From assembly GCA_964559125.1 (NCBI GenBank), contig CAZLGW010000004.1, positions 124,001 through 188,000 on the forward strand: a stretch of DNA of 64,000 bases. Reading direction: 5' to 3'. The translations under genes and the position numbers were made by a program. Positions 34,383 through 42,542 of this stretch are shown here, in pieces (the stretch's first letter is position 1; each line of letters starts with the position of its first letter). The stretch comes from Ravibacter sp964559125. GTDB lineage: Bacteria > Bacteroidota > Bacteroidia > Cytophagales > Spirosomataceae. Below the pieces are notes generated by a model. The model saw only the letters and a list, made by a program, of their open reading frames with translations. It was not told the origin of the DNA and did not search any database.

Positions 34383-35153
34383 ATGAAGACCGGGTTGGTA
34401 CTATCGGGAGGAGGAGCCAGGGCATTTATGCACCTGGGCGTCATACAGGCCTTAAACGAATATGGCATCACCATAGATTTTATTTGCGGCACCAGCGCCG
34501 GAGCACTTGTCGGAGCGCTCTATGCAGGTGGCTATACGCCGGAAGAAAGCCTGGATATCCTCTCGGAATCCGGGCTGTTCCGTTCCGTGCGTTTTGCATT
34601 CGGGCGACCGGGGCTGCTACGTATTTCAGCAATGGAAAAAATCCTTTCCGGCTACTTCCCGGAAAACGACTTTTCGGCCCTCAAGATTCCTCTCACCATT
34701 ACCGCTACCGATATAATGGCCGCCGAAACCGTCGCGTTCGACTCCGGTGAGGTAGTTCAGCCGATGATCGCGTCCTGCGGAATTCCCGGGCTTTTCGAAC
34801 CGTACAGGTACCAGGGGCGGGAACTTGTCGACGGCGGGGTGCTCAACAACATGCCGGTCGAATATCTCAAAGGGAAAACAGACCAGGTGGTCGGCGCACA
34901 CTGCAATCCTTTTTTCCAGGATCGTCCCCTTAAAAACTCTTTTGAAGTTGCCTACCGGTCGCTGCTGCTCGCCGTACATAACCAGAACATCGAACGCCTG
35001 CAAAAATGCGACCTGCTGATCGAGCCTCCGGGGATGCGGGCTTTCAGTATTTTTGATTTTCACAAAGCGAAGTCTATTTTCCGGACCGGCTACGACTTTA
35101 CCCGTCGCCTCCTTTCCGAAGGGCCCCATTCGCTTCTCCGTACGGAGCACTGA
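34383..35153 (+). CDS. Patatin-like phospholipase family protein
   Basis: 256 residues, cytoplasmic by sequence. The oxyanion loop GLVLSGGGARAF at residues 4-15, the nucleophile elbow GTSAG with Ser38, and the catalytic DGG with Asp150 form the Ser-Asp dyad of patatins (RssA/YlbK type). It should hydrolyse acyl esters of lipids. The gene is 5 nt downstream of the MBL-fold hydrolase, suggesting that both hydrolases act on related acylated compounds (inference). Confidence 0.9.
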   Translation: MKTGLVLSGGGARAFMHLGVIQALNEYGITIDFICGTSAGALVGALYAGGYTPEESLDILSESGLFRSVRFAFGRPGLLRISAMEKILSGYFPENDFSALKIPLTITATDIMAAETVAFDSGEVVQPMIASCGIPGLFEPYRYQGRELVDGGVLNNMPVEYLKGKTDQVVGAHCNPFFQDRPLKNSFEVAYRSLLLAVHNQNIERLQKCDLLIEPPGMRAFSIFDFHKAKSIFRTGYDFTRRLLSEGPHSLLRTEH

Positions 35154-35305
35154 TTTTTGTGAAAAAAAATGCTTTTCTGCGAAACAAAATCTATCTTTAG
35201 AGGTACGGCTGTTTACTATTAAATTCTTTTGTAAAAAGAGTATACCGCCATACTGTATGCATCTTTAACCTGATATCTGACTATCTTACATTACCACCGG
35301 TTTCT

Positions 35306-36508
35306 ATGTTAAACAGAAGAGAAGTACTTAAAAAAATCTCGGCTATCCCTTTGGCCGGCGGAATAACTGCCGCCGAAATTTCAGCGCCTTCTGCCGCCCC
35401 TGACTGGGTAAAAGAGCTCGGGATCAGGACCTTTATCAACGCCGCAGGTACCTATACCTCTATGACGGGCTCCCTTATGCCCGACGAGGTCGTGCAGGCT
35501 ATACAGGCAGCGTCAAAAGAATTTATGATACTCGACGACGTTCAGACCAAAGTCGGCGAACGTATTGCGGCCATCACCCACGCCGAAGCGGCTGTTGTTA
35601 CTGCCGGCTGCTTTTCTGCCCTTACGCTCGGGCTCGCCGGGGTACTCACCGGCACCGACCAGAAGAAGGTGGAGGCCCTCCCTCACCTGGAAGGAACCGG
35701 GATGAAGTCGGAGGTGATTCTGCAGAAAGGTCATTCCATCGGTTATTCCCATGCTCTCACCAACACGGGCTGCAAAATTGTTTATATAGAAACCGCAGAA
35801 GAGCTGGAAAAGGCCATCAATCCGAACACCGCCCTTATGTGGTTCCTGCATATCCAGTCTGACAGGGGTAAAATCAACCACCAGGACTGGGTCGCGATCG
35901 CCCGTAAGCACGGAATCCCTACCATGATCGATATCGCCGCCGACGTACCTCCCATTGAAAATCTCTGGAGATTCAACGACATGGGCTTTGACCTGGTGTG
36001 CGTTTCGGGGGGGAAGGCTATGAGAGGCCCCCAAAGCGCCGGTATCCTGATGGGTAAAAAGCACTTTATCGAGGCGGCCAGGCTCAGCATGCCGCCGAGG
36101 GGCTCTACGATAGGACGGGGCATGAAGGTAAACAAAGAAGAAATCATAGGCATGTATGTGGCACTCGACAGGTTTGTCAAACTCGACCAGCAAAAAGAAT
36201 GGGACACCTGGGAGAAGCGCACTGCCCATATCGAAAGCGCGGCCAAAAGTGTCAGCGGGGTGAGTACGACGATAACCAGGCCTGAGCTGGGTAACCATAC
36301 GCCCACGCTGAAAATCACCTGGGACACCGGGAAAATAGATATAAACTCAAGGAGCTTCCTCGAAAACCTCAGGAACGGATCTCCCTCCATCGAAGTGATG
36401 TCCTCCGGCCCCAACGGGATCAGCGTAACCACCTGGATGCTTAAAAACGGGCAGGAAAAAATAGTGGCAAGCCGGATAAAAGAAGTTCTGAAAGGAGCCC
36501 TTAAATAA
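35306..36508 (+). CDS. Exported SelA-like PLP-dependent enzyme (aminotransferase class V fold; ammonia-lyase type)
   Basis: 400 residues. The N-terminus MLNRREVLKKISAIPLAGGI fits a twin-arginine signal (RREVLKK then a mild hydrophobic stretch). The body is a SelA/cystathionine-beta-lyase-like PLP enzyme: 'FINAAGTYTSMTGSLMPDEV', 'AEAAVVTAGCFSALTLGLAG', 'IPTMIDIAADVPP' and the PLP lysine K237 in SGGKAMRGPQSAG. The relatives include D-glucosaminate-6-phosphate ammonia-lyase (DgaE) and enzymes paired with the amidohydrolase family seen next. Tat export would fit a protein folding around PLP before export. It starts a four-gene set with amidohydrolase (29 nt later), RidA and RraA. Its reaction is inferred to be beta-elimination of ammonia giving an enamine. 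Confidence 0.82.
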   Translation: MLNRREVLKKISAIPLAGGITAAEISAPSAAPDWVKELGIRTFINAAGTYTSMTGSLMPDEVVQAIQAASKEFMILDDVQTKVGERIAAITHAEAAVVTAGCFSALTLGLAGVLTGTDQKKVEALPHLEGTGMKSEVILQKGHSIGYSHALTNTGCKIVYIETAEELEKAINPNTALMWFLHIQSDRGKINHQDWVAIARKHGIPTMIDIAADVPPIENLWRFNDMGFDLVCVSGGKAMRGPQSAGILMGKKHFIEAARLSMPPRGSTIGRGMKVNKEEIIGMYVALDRFVKLDQQKEWDTWEKRTAHIESAAKSVSGVSTTITRPELGNHTPTLKITWDTGKIDINSRSFLENLRNGSPSIEVMSSGPNGISVTTWMLKNGQEKIVASRIKEVLKGALK

Positions 36509-36537
36509 ACCTCATCAATTTCACCCCCATAAACATT

Positions 36538-37785
36538 ATGAGAATTTTACTATTAACCCTGTTGCTCTTCGTCATTCACCTCCCCGTCCTGCACGCCCAG
36601 GAATACACCGTTCTGATAAAAGGAGGACACCTGATAGACCCCAAAAACAACATCAGCCGTCCCATGGATGTGGGCATATATGAAGGTAAGATCAAAAAAA
36701 TCGCCGCGAATATCGACCCTTCAACTGCGAGGCAGGTGGTAGATGCGAAAGGAATGTACGTCACACCCGGCCTCATTGATATTCACGGGCACGTGTTCGC
36801 AGGCACTCAGCCCAATCATTACCTGAGCGACGGGTTCACGGCGCTTCCTCCCGACGGCTTTACCTTCAGGGGGGGCGTCACCACAATCGTAGATTGCGGG
36901 GGTGCAGGCTGGAGCAACTTCGACGTTTTCAAGCAGAATATTATTTTCAACTCCCGGACCAGGGTGTTGTCATTCCTCAATATCGTAGGCCAGGGGATGC
37001 GCGGCGGACGATGGGAACAGGATACTACCGACATGGATCCTGTTATGGCTGCCGCTATTGCGGTCAAACACCGTAACGACATAGTCGGGTTTAAGGTAGC
37101 CCATTTCCAGGGACGGGACTGGAAACCGGTCGACAATGCTGTAAAGGCAGGCGAAATCGCAAAAATGCCGGTTATCATTGACTTCGGTGGCGCACGCCCG
37201 GCGCTTTCACTCGAAGAATTGTTCCTGAAACACCTCAGGCCCGGAGATATTTTCACGCATACCTACACGCTTCTGCCCGACGAGGTCAGGGAAACGATCG
37301 TAGACGAAGAGGCCGGTAAGGTCAAACCGTTCGTATGGGAGGCCAGGAAAAGAGGGATCGTCTTCGACGTAGGATACGGAGGCGCCAGCTTCAACTATAC
37401 GCAGGCCATCCCTGCCATGAAGGAAGGGTTTACGCCCTCTACCATCAGTACCGACCTGCATACCGGCAGCATGAACGGCTCCATGAAGGATATGCTTTCT
37501 ATCATGTCCAAATTTTATAATATGGGAATGAAGCTGGAAGATGTCATCAAAGCCAGTACCTGGACCCCTGCCCTTACCATTCAGCGCGACGTCCTCGGGC
37601 ACCTATCGGAAGGAGCCATCGCCGATGTTGCCGTTTTCTCTATGCGCAAGGGCGATTTCGGGTTTTACGATAAAACCGGCTACAAAGTAAAAGGGAAAGA
37701 AAAGCTGGAATGCGAAATGACGATCATGGGTGGTAAGATTGTCTACGACCTGAACGGGATCGCCAATCCGATCTACTCCAAATGA
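36538..37785 (+). CDS. Secreted amidohydrolase/deacetylase family metallohydrolase
   Basis: 415 residues with a Sec signal peptide (RILLLTLLLFVIHLPVLHAQ). The amidohydrolase fold is clear: 'YTVLIKGGHLIDPKNNISRP', 'VTPGLIDIHGHVF' with metal ligands H83 and H85, 'FTHTYTLLPDEV', the late aspartate segment 'TISTDLHTGSMNG' and 'GAIADVAVFSMRKG'. The subgroup is that of the Enterococcus EF_0837-type enzymes, which act on N-acyl or related amide substrates and are often encoded beside a SelA-like PLP enzyme, as here. Exported members are less usual. It would free the amino group used by the PLP enzyme. Confidence 0.88.
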   Translation: MRILLLTLLLFVIHLPVLHAQEYTVLIKGGHLIDPKNNISRPMDVGIYEGKIKKIAANIDPSTARQVVDAKGMYVTPGLIDIHGHVFAGTQPNHYLSDGFTALPPDGFTFRGGVTTIVDCGGAGWSNFDVFKQNIIFNSRTRVLSFLNIVGQGMRGGRWEQDTTDMDPVMAAAIAVKHRNDIVGFKVAHFQGRDWKPVDNAVKAGEIAKMPVIIDFGGARPALSLEELFLKHLRPGDIFTHTYTLLPDEVRETIVDEEAGKVKPFVWEARKRGIVFDVGYGGASFNYTQAIPAMKEGFTPSTISTDLHTGSMNGSMKDMLSIMSKFYNMGMKLEDVIKASTWTPALTIQRDVLGHLSEGAIADVAVFSMRKGDFGFYDKTGYKVKGKEKLECEMTIMGGKIVYDLNGIANPIYSK

Positions 37786-37885
37786 AGATTTTAAAGCCGG
37801 TTTTCCAAAAAAATATAGCCTTAATGATTTTATACCGGTTATATTAGAGTTTATTTAGTAAAAATTTTTAATAAATCGCAAATCC

Positions 37886-38353
37886 ATGAATACTGAAAAA
37901 AGAAGATCGCTGCTCAAAAGACTCGTTGCCTCAGTTGCAGGTATTGCCGGAATAGGAACAGCCGCCAATGCCGCAAAAAGCCTGGAAGCCGCGCCGGAAA
38001 AAGAAGTGGGAGATGTGGTGATGCACCAGGACGTCCCCCTGTTCTCGGGCCATACAAAATTCAATAACCTCGTCTTCGTGGCCGGGAAAGGCGCACATTT
38101 TGACGGCGACATCACTGCCCATACAAAACACGTCCTGGATGAAGTGGAAAAAGAACTCAAAAAAGCGGGCTCTTCTATGGAAAAAGTGTTGAAGGTGAAT
38201 GTCTATCTTCATGATCTCAACGACTATAAAGCCATGAATGAGGCCTACCGCGGCCGGTTCGGGAACAAACCTCCCGTCCGGACTACAGTTGCCGTTTACG
38301 GCGGAGTTCCCGGAGACTCCCTGGTTGAAATAGACTGCATCGCTTACGTATAG
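37886..38353 (+). CDS. Exported RidA (YjgF/YER057c/UK114) family enamine/imine deaminase
   Basis: 155 residues: an N-terminal twin-arginine signal (KRRSLLKRLVASVAGIAGIG, then AANA) followed by a full RidA domain. It has 'FNNLVFVAGKGAHFDGDITA', 'HVLDEVEKELKKAGSSMEKV', 'KVNVYLHDLNDYKAMNEAYR' and the conserved arginine R132 in PVRTTVAV with 'LVEIDCIAYV' at the end. RidA proteins hydrolyse reactive enamines and imines made by PLP enzymes to keto acids. An exported RidA beside an exported PLP enzyme is striking. It is 100 nt downstream of the amidohydrolase gene. Confidence 0.9.
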   Translation: MNTEKRRSLLKRLVASVAGIAGIGTAANAAKSLEAAPEKEVGDVVMHQDVPLFSGHTKFNNLVFVAGKGAHFDGDITAHTKHVLDEVEKELKKAGSSMEKVLKVNVYLHDLNDYKAMNEAYRGRFGNKPPVRTTVAVYGGVPGDSLVEIDCIAYV

Positions 38354-38364
38354 AAAATACTTAC

Positions 38365-38435
38365 GGGAACCTCTAAAAACTCCTCAGGCGGGGCTACCCA
38401 GGCGTAGCGCAGCATCGGGGGTTTTCGAGGTTCCC
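38365..38435. repeat. 71-bp palindromic (REP-like) element between ridA- and rraA-type genes
   Basis: The ends GGGAACCTC and GAGGTTCCC are exact inverted copies; inside, TAAAAACTCC partly pairs with GGGGGTTTT, and the GC-rich centre contains GGGGCTACCCAGGCGTAGCGC. It starts 12 nt after the RidA gene stop and ends 18 nt before the RraA start. The layout resembles REP/BIME palindromes. It may act as an mRNA stabiliser or partial terminator inside the operon. Confidence 0.65.
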
Positions 38436-38453
38436 TTATTTAAACAGCCGATA

Positions 38454-39407
38454 ATGACATTATTCAAAATCCCGGGCAAACTTTTTCCCGGCATAGCGTC
38501 ACTGTTTCTTTTTGCTGTTGCTCTACAGCCTTTTTCCTCCCATGCCCAAACTATCTCACGGGAGGAACTCATCTTCCTCACTTCGGAGTGGAAAGGAGAA
38601 AGATTTGCGGACGGACGGCCGAAAGTCCCTGACAACCTGATCGAACGGGTCAAAAATATTGCGATTGAGGAGGCGTGGGTCGTACTCAAAAACGAGGGCT
38701 ATAATTGCCAGTTCGATGGAAACTGGAAAATGATCCACCAGGATGTGCCGGTAGCCGGCCGCGCGCTGACCGCCCAGTTCATGCCTTCCCGCCCCGACGT
38801 GGAAAAGAGTATTAAAGAACGTGGACATAAGAACGGTCGTATCGGCAATACGAATTCCTGGCCGATAGATGCCCTTACTAAAGGAGATGTATACGTCGCC
38901 GACGGCTTCGGCAAAATCGCCGACGGAACCCTCATAGGGGATAATCTCGGTAATTCAATTTTCTCAAAGACCGGTAACGGTGTTGTTTTCGATGCTTCTT
39001 CCAGGGATCTTGAGGGCCTGTCTGCAATCGAGGGCTTTAACGCATTTGTCCGAGACTGGCATCCTTCCTATCTTAAAGATGTGGTTTTAACAGGTCTTAA
39101 CACTCCTATCAGGATCGGGCAGGCTATCGTGCTGCCCGGGGACCTTGTTCTTGCCAAACGCGGAGGGGTCATCTTTATCCCTGCCCACCTGGCAGAAAAG
39201 GTAGTGCTGACCGCCGAGTTTATTGCCATCCGCGATAAATTCGGGATACAAATGCTGAAAGAAGGGAAATATACCCCGGGACAGATTGACAGTCAGTGGA
39301 CCGATCAGCTCAAAAAAGACTTTCTCAACTGGCTCGACAAGAATCCGGACCAGATTCCTATGAAACGCTCTGAGCTCGATGAATACATGAAAAACCGGAC
39401 CTGGTAA
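38454..39407 (+). CDS. Secreted RraA-like protein (HMG/CHA-aldolase family)
   Basis: 317 residues, longer than cytoplasmic RraA (about 160) because of a Sec signal ('FLFAVALQPFSSHAQTIS') and flanking extensions. The RraA domain spans about 75-255: 'PVAGRALTAQFMPSRPDVEK', 'DVYVADGFGKIADGTLIGDN' and the family motif 'VVFDASSRDLEGL' with the D...RD residues that bind metal and keto acid in 4-hydroxy-4-methyl-2-oxoglutarate aldolases. The presence of these residues favours a metal-dependent aldolase/decarboxylase over an RNase E inhibitor, which needs no such site and would not be exported. It is the last gene of the exported set; rluA follows at 6 nt. Confidence 0.88.
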   Translation: MTLFKIPGKLFPGIASLFLFAVALQPFSSHAQTISREELIFLTSEWKGERFADGRPKVPDNLIERVKNIAIEEAWVVLKNEGYNCQFDGNWKMIHQDVPVAGRALTAQFMPSRPDVEKSIKERGHKNGRIGNTNSWPIDALTKGDVYVADGFGKIADGTLIGDNLGNSIFSKTGNGVVFDASSRDLEGLSAIEGFNAFVRDWHPSYLKDVVLTGLNTPIRIGQAIVLPGDLVLAKRGGVIFIPAHLAEKVVLTAEFIAIRDKFGIQMLKEGKYTPGQIDSQWTDQLKKDFLNWLDKNPDQIPMKRSELDEYMKNRTW

Positions 39408-39413
39408 ACTGCA

Positions 39414-40442
39414 ATGAATACAGACCCGGCCCTTGATGAGGAGGAAGACGAGCTCTATGAGCACTACAGGCTGGTGGCCGACAAGGGCCAGGGTATGATG
39501 CGTCTCGATAAATATATCAGTCTGCACCTTCAGAACGCTTCGCGCAATAAAGTTCAGAATGGTATCGATGCAGGCGCGATCAGGGTAAACGATCTTCCCG
39601 CCAAAGCCAGCTACAAGGTGAAGCCCGGCGATATCGTGACCATGTCACTGCCGAAACCGCCGCGTAATACCGATATCATTCCGGAGAATATCCCGCTCGA
39701 GATTGTATTTGAAGACGATGATCTCCTGGTGATAAACAAGCCCGCGGGGATGGTCGTCCATCCGGCCCACGGCAACTGGGAAGGAACGCTTGTTAACGGG
39801 CTCCTCTATCATTTTCAGAACCTGCCGGGCTCGTCCGGGGATAATATACGGCCGGGCCTGGTGCACAGGATTGACAAAGATACTTCGGGACTGCTGGTGG
39901 TCGCTAAAAGTGAATATGCGATGACGCACCTCGCCAGCCAGTTCTTTCATCATACCACCGAACGCACCTATATCGCCCTTATCTGGGGGGAAATGAAAGA
40001 AGAAAAAGGGACTATCATCGGGCATATCGGCAGGAGCGTGAAAGACCGCAAAGTAATGGCGGTATATCCCGATGGCGGACAGGGTAAACATGCAATCACT
40101 CACTATGAGGTTTTGAAGCCTCTCAGGTATGTGTCTCTGGTTAAATGCAACCTTGAAACCGGGAGAACGCACCAGATAAGGGCTCACTTCCAGTTTACCG
40201 GGCACCCGCTGTTTAACGATGCGGCCTACGGCGGAGACCGTATTCTCCGGGGGCTCCAGGGGGGCAGCTATAAGGCATTCGTGGAAAACTGCTTCAAAAT
40301 CCTGCCCAGGCAGGCGTTGCATGCCAAGTCGCTTGGCCTGGAGCATCCGAGAACAGGCGAATGGATGCAGTTTGAGACCGAGCTCCCCCAGGATCTCGCG
40401 CTGGTAATCGAAAAATGGGAGAATTACCTCAACTACAACTAA
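39414..40442 (+). CDS. RluA family 23S rRNA pseudouridine synthase (RluD-like)
   Basis: 342 residues: N-terminal S4 RNA-binding domain (about 22-85, 'MMRLDKYISLHLQNASRNKV', 'AGAIRVNDLPA') and a pseudouridine synthase domain with catalytic D154 in HRIDKDTSGLLVV, followed by 'ERTYIALIWGEM' and 'ETGRTHQIRAHFQFTGHPLF'. It isomerises uridines of 23S rRNA. It starts only 6 nt after the rraA-like stop, so it is probably cotranscribed with that unrelated gene. An S4 domain makes the RluD/RluC type more likely than RluA itself. Confidence 0.92.
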   Translation: MNTDPALDEEEDELYEHYRLVADKGQGMMRLDKYISLHLQNASRNKVQNGIDAGAIRVNDLPAKASYKVKPGDIVTMSLPKPPRNTDIIPENIPLEIVFEDDDLLVINKPAGMVVHPAHGNWEGTLVNGLLYHFQNLPGSSGDNIRPGLVHRIDKDTSGLLVVAKSEYAMTHLASQFFHHTTERTYIALIWGEMKEEKGTIIGHIGRSVKDRKVMAVYPDGGQGKHAITHYEVLKPLRYVSLVKCNLETGRTHQIRAHFQFTGHPLFNDAAYGGDRILRGLQGGSYKAFVENCFKILPRQALHAKSLGLEHPRTGEWMQFETELPQDLALVIEKWENYLNYN

Positions 40443-40563
40443 GTATCCTTTGGCAAAAAACCGCTTTACTAACTAGGGTGGGTTCGGTTTAATAACGACA
40501 CAACATACACCGGATTAATTATTCCCCCCGCGGGCCGGCCCGGCTCTTTAGACTATCGCTGAT

Positions 40564-41007
40564 ATGAATGTGACAATAAGAAGAGGAACAAAAGAAGATA
40601 TCCCCTCGGCATTTAACCTGGTTAAAGAGCTGGCTATTTACGAACGCGCCCTTGACATAATGGTCAATACGCCCGAGCGTATGGCCCGCGACATGGAGAA
40701 CAAGCTCTTCGACTTTATAGTCGCGGATCTTGACGGCCAGATCGTAGGTATCTCCCTCTATTATTTCCGCTATTCCACATGGAAAGGCAAGCGCCTTTAC
40801 ATGGAAGATATCATCGTTACCGAATCGCACCGCGGAAACGGCATAGGCAAACTGTTGTTCGACGGGACGGTAGCTATTGCTAAAGAAATGCAATGCACCG
40901 GTATGATGTGGCAGGTACTCGACTGGAACACTTCTGCGGTAAACTTCTACCGTAAATACGGCACCAGCTTCGACGACGAATGGATCAACTGTAACCTGGA
41001 TTTCTAA
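40564..41007 (+). CDS. GNAT family N-acetyltransferase
   Basis: 147 residues with the single GNAT fold: 'IRRGTKEDIPSAFNLVKELA' at the start, motif 'YMEDIIVTESHRGNGIGKLL' (acetyl-CoA pyrophosphate loop R-G-N-G-I-G) and 'MMWQVLDWNTSAVNFYRKYG' at the end. It resembles diamine acetyltransferase-like (SpeG/SAT-type) members, but the substrate cannot be told. Its last 4 nt overlap the stop of the convergent CopD/HemJ-like gene. Confidence 0.9.
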   Translation: MNVTIRRGTKEDIPSAFNLVKELAIYERALDIMVNTPERMARDMENKLFDFIVADLDGQIVGISLYYFRYSTWKGKRLYMEDIIVTESHRGNGIGKLLFDGTVAIAKEMQCTGMMWQVLDWNTSAVNFYRKYGTSFDDEWINCNLDF

Positions 41008-41531
41008 TTCCTCCTGTTCACCAACCTCACTGCCATCATAATCGACACCGCAAACAGGATCACCCCCAATACCCCCCAGATCCAGTCGACAGCGCTCTTC
41101 AGAACAACCAGGAATACAATCGCAACCAGCAAAATGGTAGCCAGCTCATTCCACAGCCGCAACTTCAGGGAAGACCACCTGAATACCCCTTTGCGCATTT
41201 CTTTAAGCAGTTTGCGGGTGTAAAAATGATAGTGCAGCAATACCAGTACAAACCCCAGTTTCAGGTGCATCCAGCCCTGAGAAAGCCAGTCGGGCGTAAG
41301 ATAGAGCATAGTAGCGCCCGAAGCCAGCGTCAGCCACATCGCCGGTGTCATGATGGCATTAAATAAAAGTCGCTCCCAGCGTTCGAAATGGGTGTTCATC
41401 ACCTGAAGAAGAGTCTCACCCTTCTGCTGTTGCGCCTCCGTATGATATACCAGCAGTCTGGGTAGGTAAAACAAGCCGGCAAACCAGCTGACTACGGAAA
41501 TAATATGGATCGCTTTTACGTAAAGATACAT
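41004..41531 (-). CDS. hemJ: HemJ/CopD-like membrane protein (protoporphyrinogen IX oxidase type)
   Basis: 175 residues with four or five membrane helices. It starts MYLYVKAIHIISVVSWFAGL, the HemJ N-terminus with a conserved histidine in helix 1, followed by 'LPRLLVYHTEAQQQKG', 'FERWERLLFNAIMTPAMWLT' and 'MHLKLGFVLVLLHYHFYTRK'. HemJ oxidises protoporphyrinogen IX in haem synthesis in many bacteria lacking HemY/HemG. Its last coding bases overlap the convergent GNAT gene by 4 nt. The extra C-terminal helix after 'LWNELATILLVAIVFLVV' is common in Bacteroidota members. Confidence 0.8.
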   Translation of the reverse strand: MYLYVKAIHIISVVSWFAGLFYLPRLLVYHTEAQQQKGETLLQVMNTHFERWERLLFNAIMTPAMWLTLASGATMLYLTPDWLSQGWMHLKLGFVLVLLHYHFYTRKLLKEMRKGVFRWSSLKLRLWNELATILLVAIVFLVVLKSAVDWIWGVLGVILFAVSIMMAVRLVNRRN

Positions 41532-41542
41532 CTCTTAAAATT

Positions 41543-41600
41543 CCTCTGTGTAACTCTGTGTCTCCTCTGTGCAACTCTGTGTCCCCTCTAACTCCGTGCC
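41543..41600. repeat. Tandem 21-bp imperfect repeats (CCTCTGTG-type)
   Basis: Two adjacent 21-nt copies (41543-41563 and 41564-41584) differ at two positions and share CCTCTGTG and AACTCTGTGTC; a decayed third copy follows. They lie in the leader of hemJ, in the gap before msrA. From memory, similar 'CTCTGTGTAACTCTGTG' strings recur between genes of Bacteroidota, but copy number here is unknown. Confidence 0.55.
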
Positions 41601-41712
41601 CTCTTTAATCAAACGCAAAAGAGCACTTTTCAAACCCTTCCGGCAATTGCAGTATACCTATTTCTTCAATACTACAAACTTTCGGCCGCCGATTTCTGTT
41701 AAACAGTTGACT

Positions 41713-42405
41713 ATGATCCGAAACAACCAAAATCGTAACAGGTCTTATCAGGGCCTCCTCCTTCCGCTGCTCATGCTATGGCTCGGGGTTGTAGCATCAT
41801 GCGCACAGACCGACAAAAGTGACACTAAAAAAACAAAGATGGAAATTAATAAGTTAGCTGCAATCCCGGGAGTAGCGGTAGCCACCTTCGGGAACGGGTG
41901 TTTCTGGTGCACTGAAGCTGTTTTTGAAACACTGGAAGGAGTATATGGAGCGGTATCCGGCTACTCGGGTGGCGCCGTGAAAAACCCGACCTATAAAGAA
42001 GTCTGCTCCGGCCGGACAGGCCATGCCGAATGCACAAAGATCTACTATGACCCCAAAGTGATAAGCTACGCCGACCTTCTCCAGGCTTTTTTCAGGAGCC
42101 ACGACCCCACCACTCTCAACAGGCAGGGAGCAGATATAGGCACACAATACCGTTCCGTTATTTTTTATCACGACGCCGACCAGAAAAAACTGGCAGAAGA
42201 AATCCTCAAAGAGTTGGATGCGTCGGGAGCTTACCCGGCGCCCATTGTAACCCAGATCGTACCAGAAGAAATTTTTTATCCTGCGGAAGATTATCATCAG
42301 AGCTATTATGCAAACAATCCGGAACAAGGTTACTGCGCCGCTGTGATTGCCCCCAAGCTGGACAAGTTCAGAAAGGTGTTCCGCGATAAATTAAAAAACC
42401 AGTGA
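41713..42405 (+). CDS. msrA: Peptide-methionine (S)-S-oxide reductase, lipoprotein form
   Basis: 230 residues from the ATG at 41713; an upstream in-frame GTG at 41569 would add 48 poorly conserved residues lying in the tandem repeat, so it is rejected. A lipoprotein signal (LLPLLMLWLGVVASC) is followed by MsrA: the catalytic GCFWC with C63, 'GVYGAVSGYSGGAVKNPTYK', 'SHDPTTLNRQGADIGTQYRS', 'AEDYHQSYYANNPEQGYCAA'. It reduces methionine-S-sulfoxide in proteins. The signal predicts periplasmic or outer-membrane repair; its electron donor is not evident, and no MsrB lies nearby. Confidence 0.93.
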   Translation: MIRNNQNRNRSYQGLLLPLLMLWLGVVASCAQTDKSDTKKTKMEINKLAAIPGVAVATFGNGCFWCTEAVFETLEGVYGAVSGYSGGAVKNPTYKEVCSGRTGHAECTKIYYDPKVISYADLLQAFFRSHDPTTLNRQGADIGTQYRSVIFYHDADQKKLAEEILKELDASGAYPAPIVTQIVPEEIFYPAEDYHQSYYANNPEQGYCAAVIAPKLDKFRKVFRDKLKNQ

Positions 42406-42480
42406 TCCAAACCATTCATACGTCAGAAATGACCGTTTAGTAACCCGTTTCTACATTCGATAAAATTTAGCCTTCAATAA

Positions 42481-42511
42481 TTGAAACATTGGTTTTAATA
42501 TTGTTGCTTTG
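42481..42511 (+). promoter_or_regulatory. Candidate housekeeping promoter for the small beta-barrel gene
   Basis: TTG (42481-42483), 20 nt, TTGCTTTG (42504-42511): the -7 box differs from TAnnTTTG at the second base only. Transcription would start about 25 nt before the ATG at 42543. Confidence 0.5.
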
Positions 42512-42542
42512 CATCACATTCCTATGTTTAAACTTTCGAAAC

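Noticed and set aside
41569..41712. GTG start extending MsrA by 48 residues
   Set aside because: The extension lies in tandem CTCTGTG repeats and precedes the lipoprotein signal; the ATG at 41713 gives a proper signal peptide.
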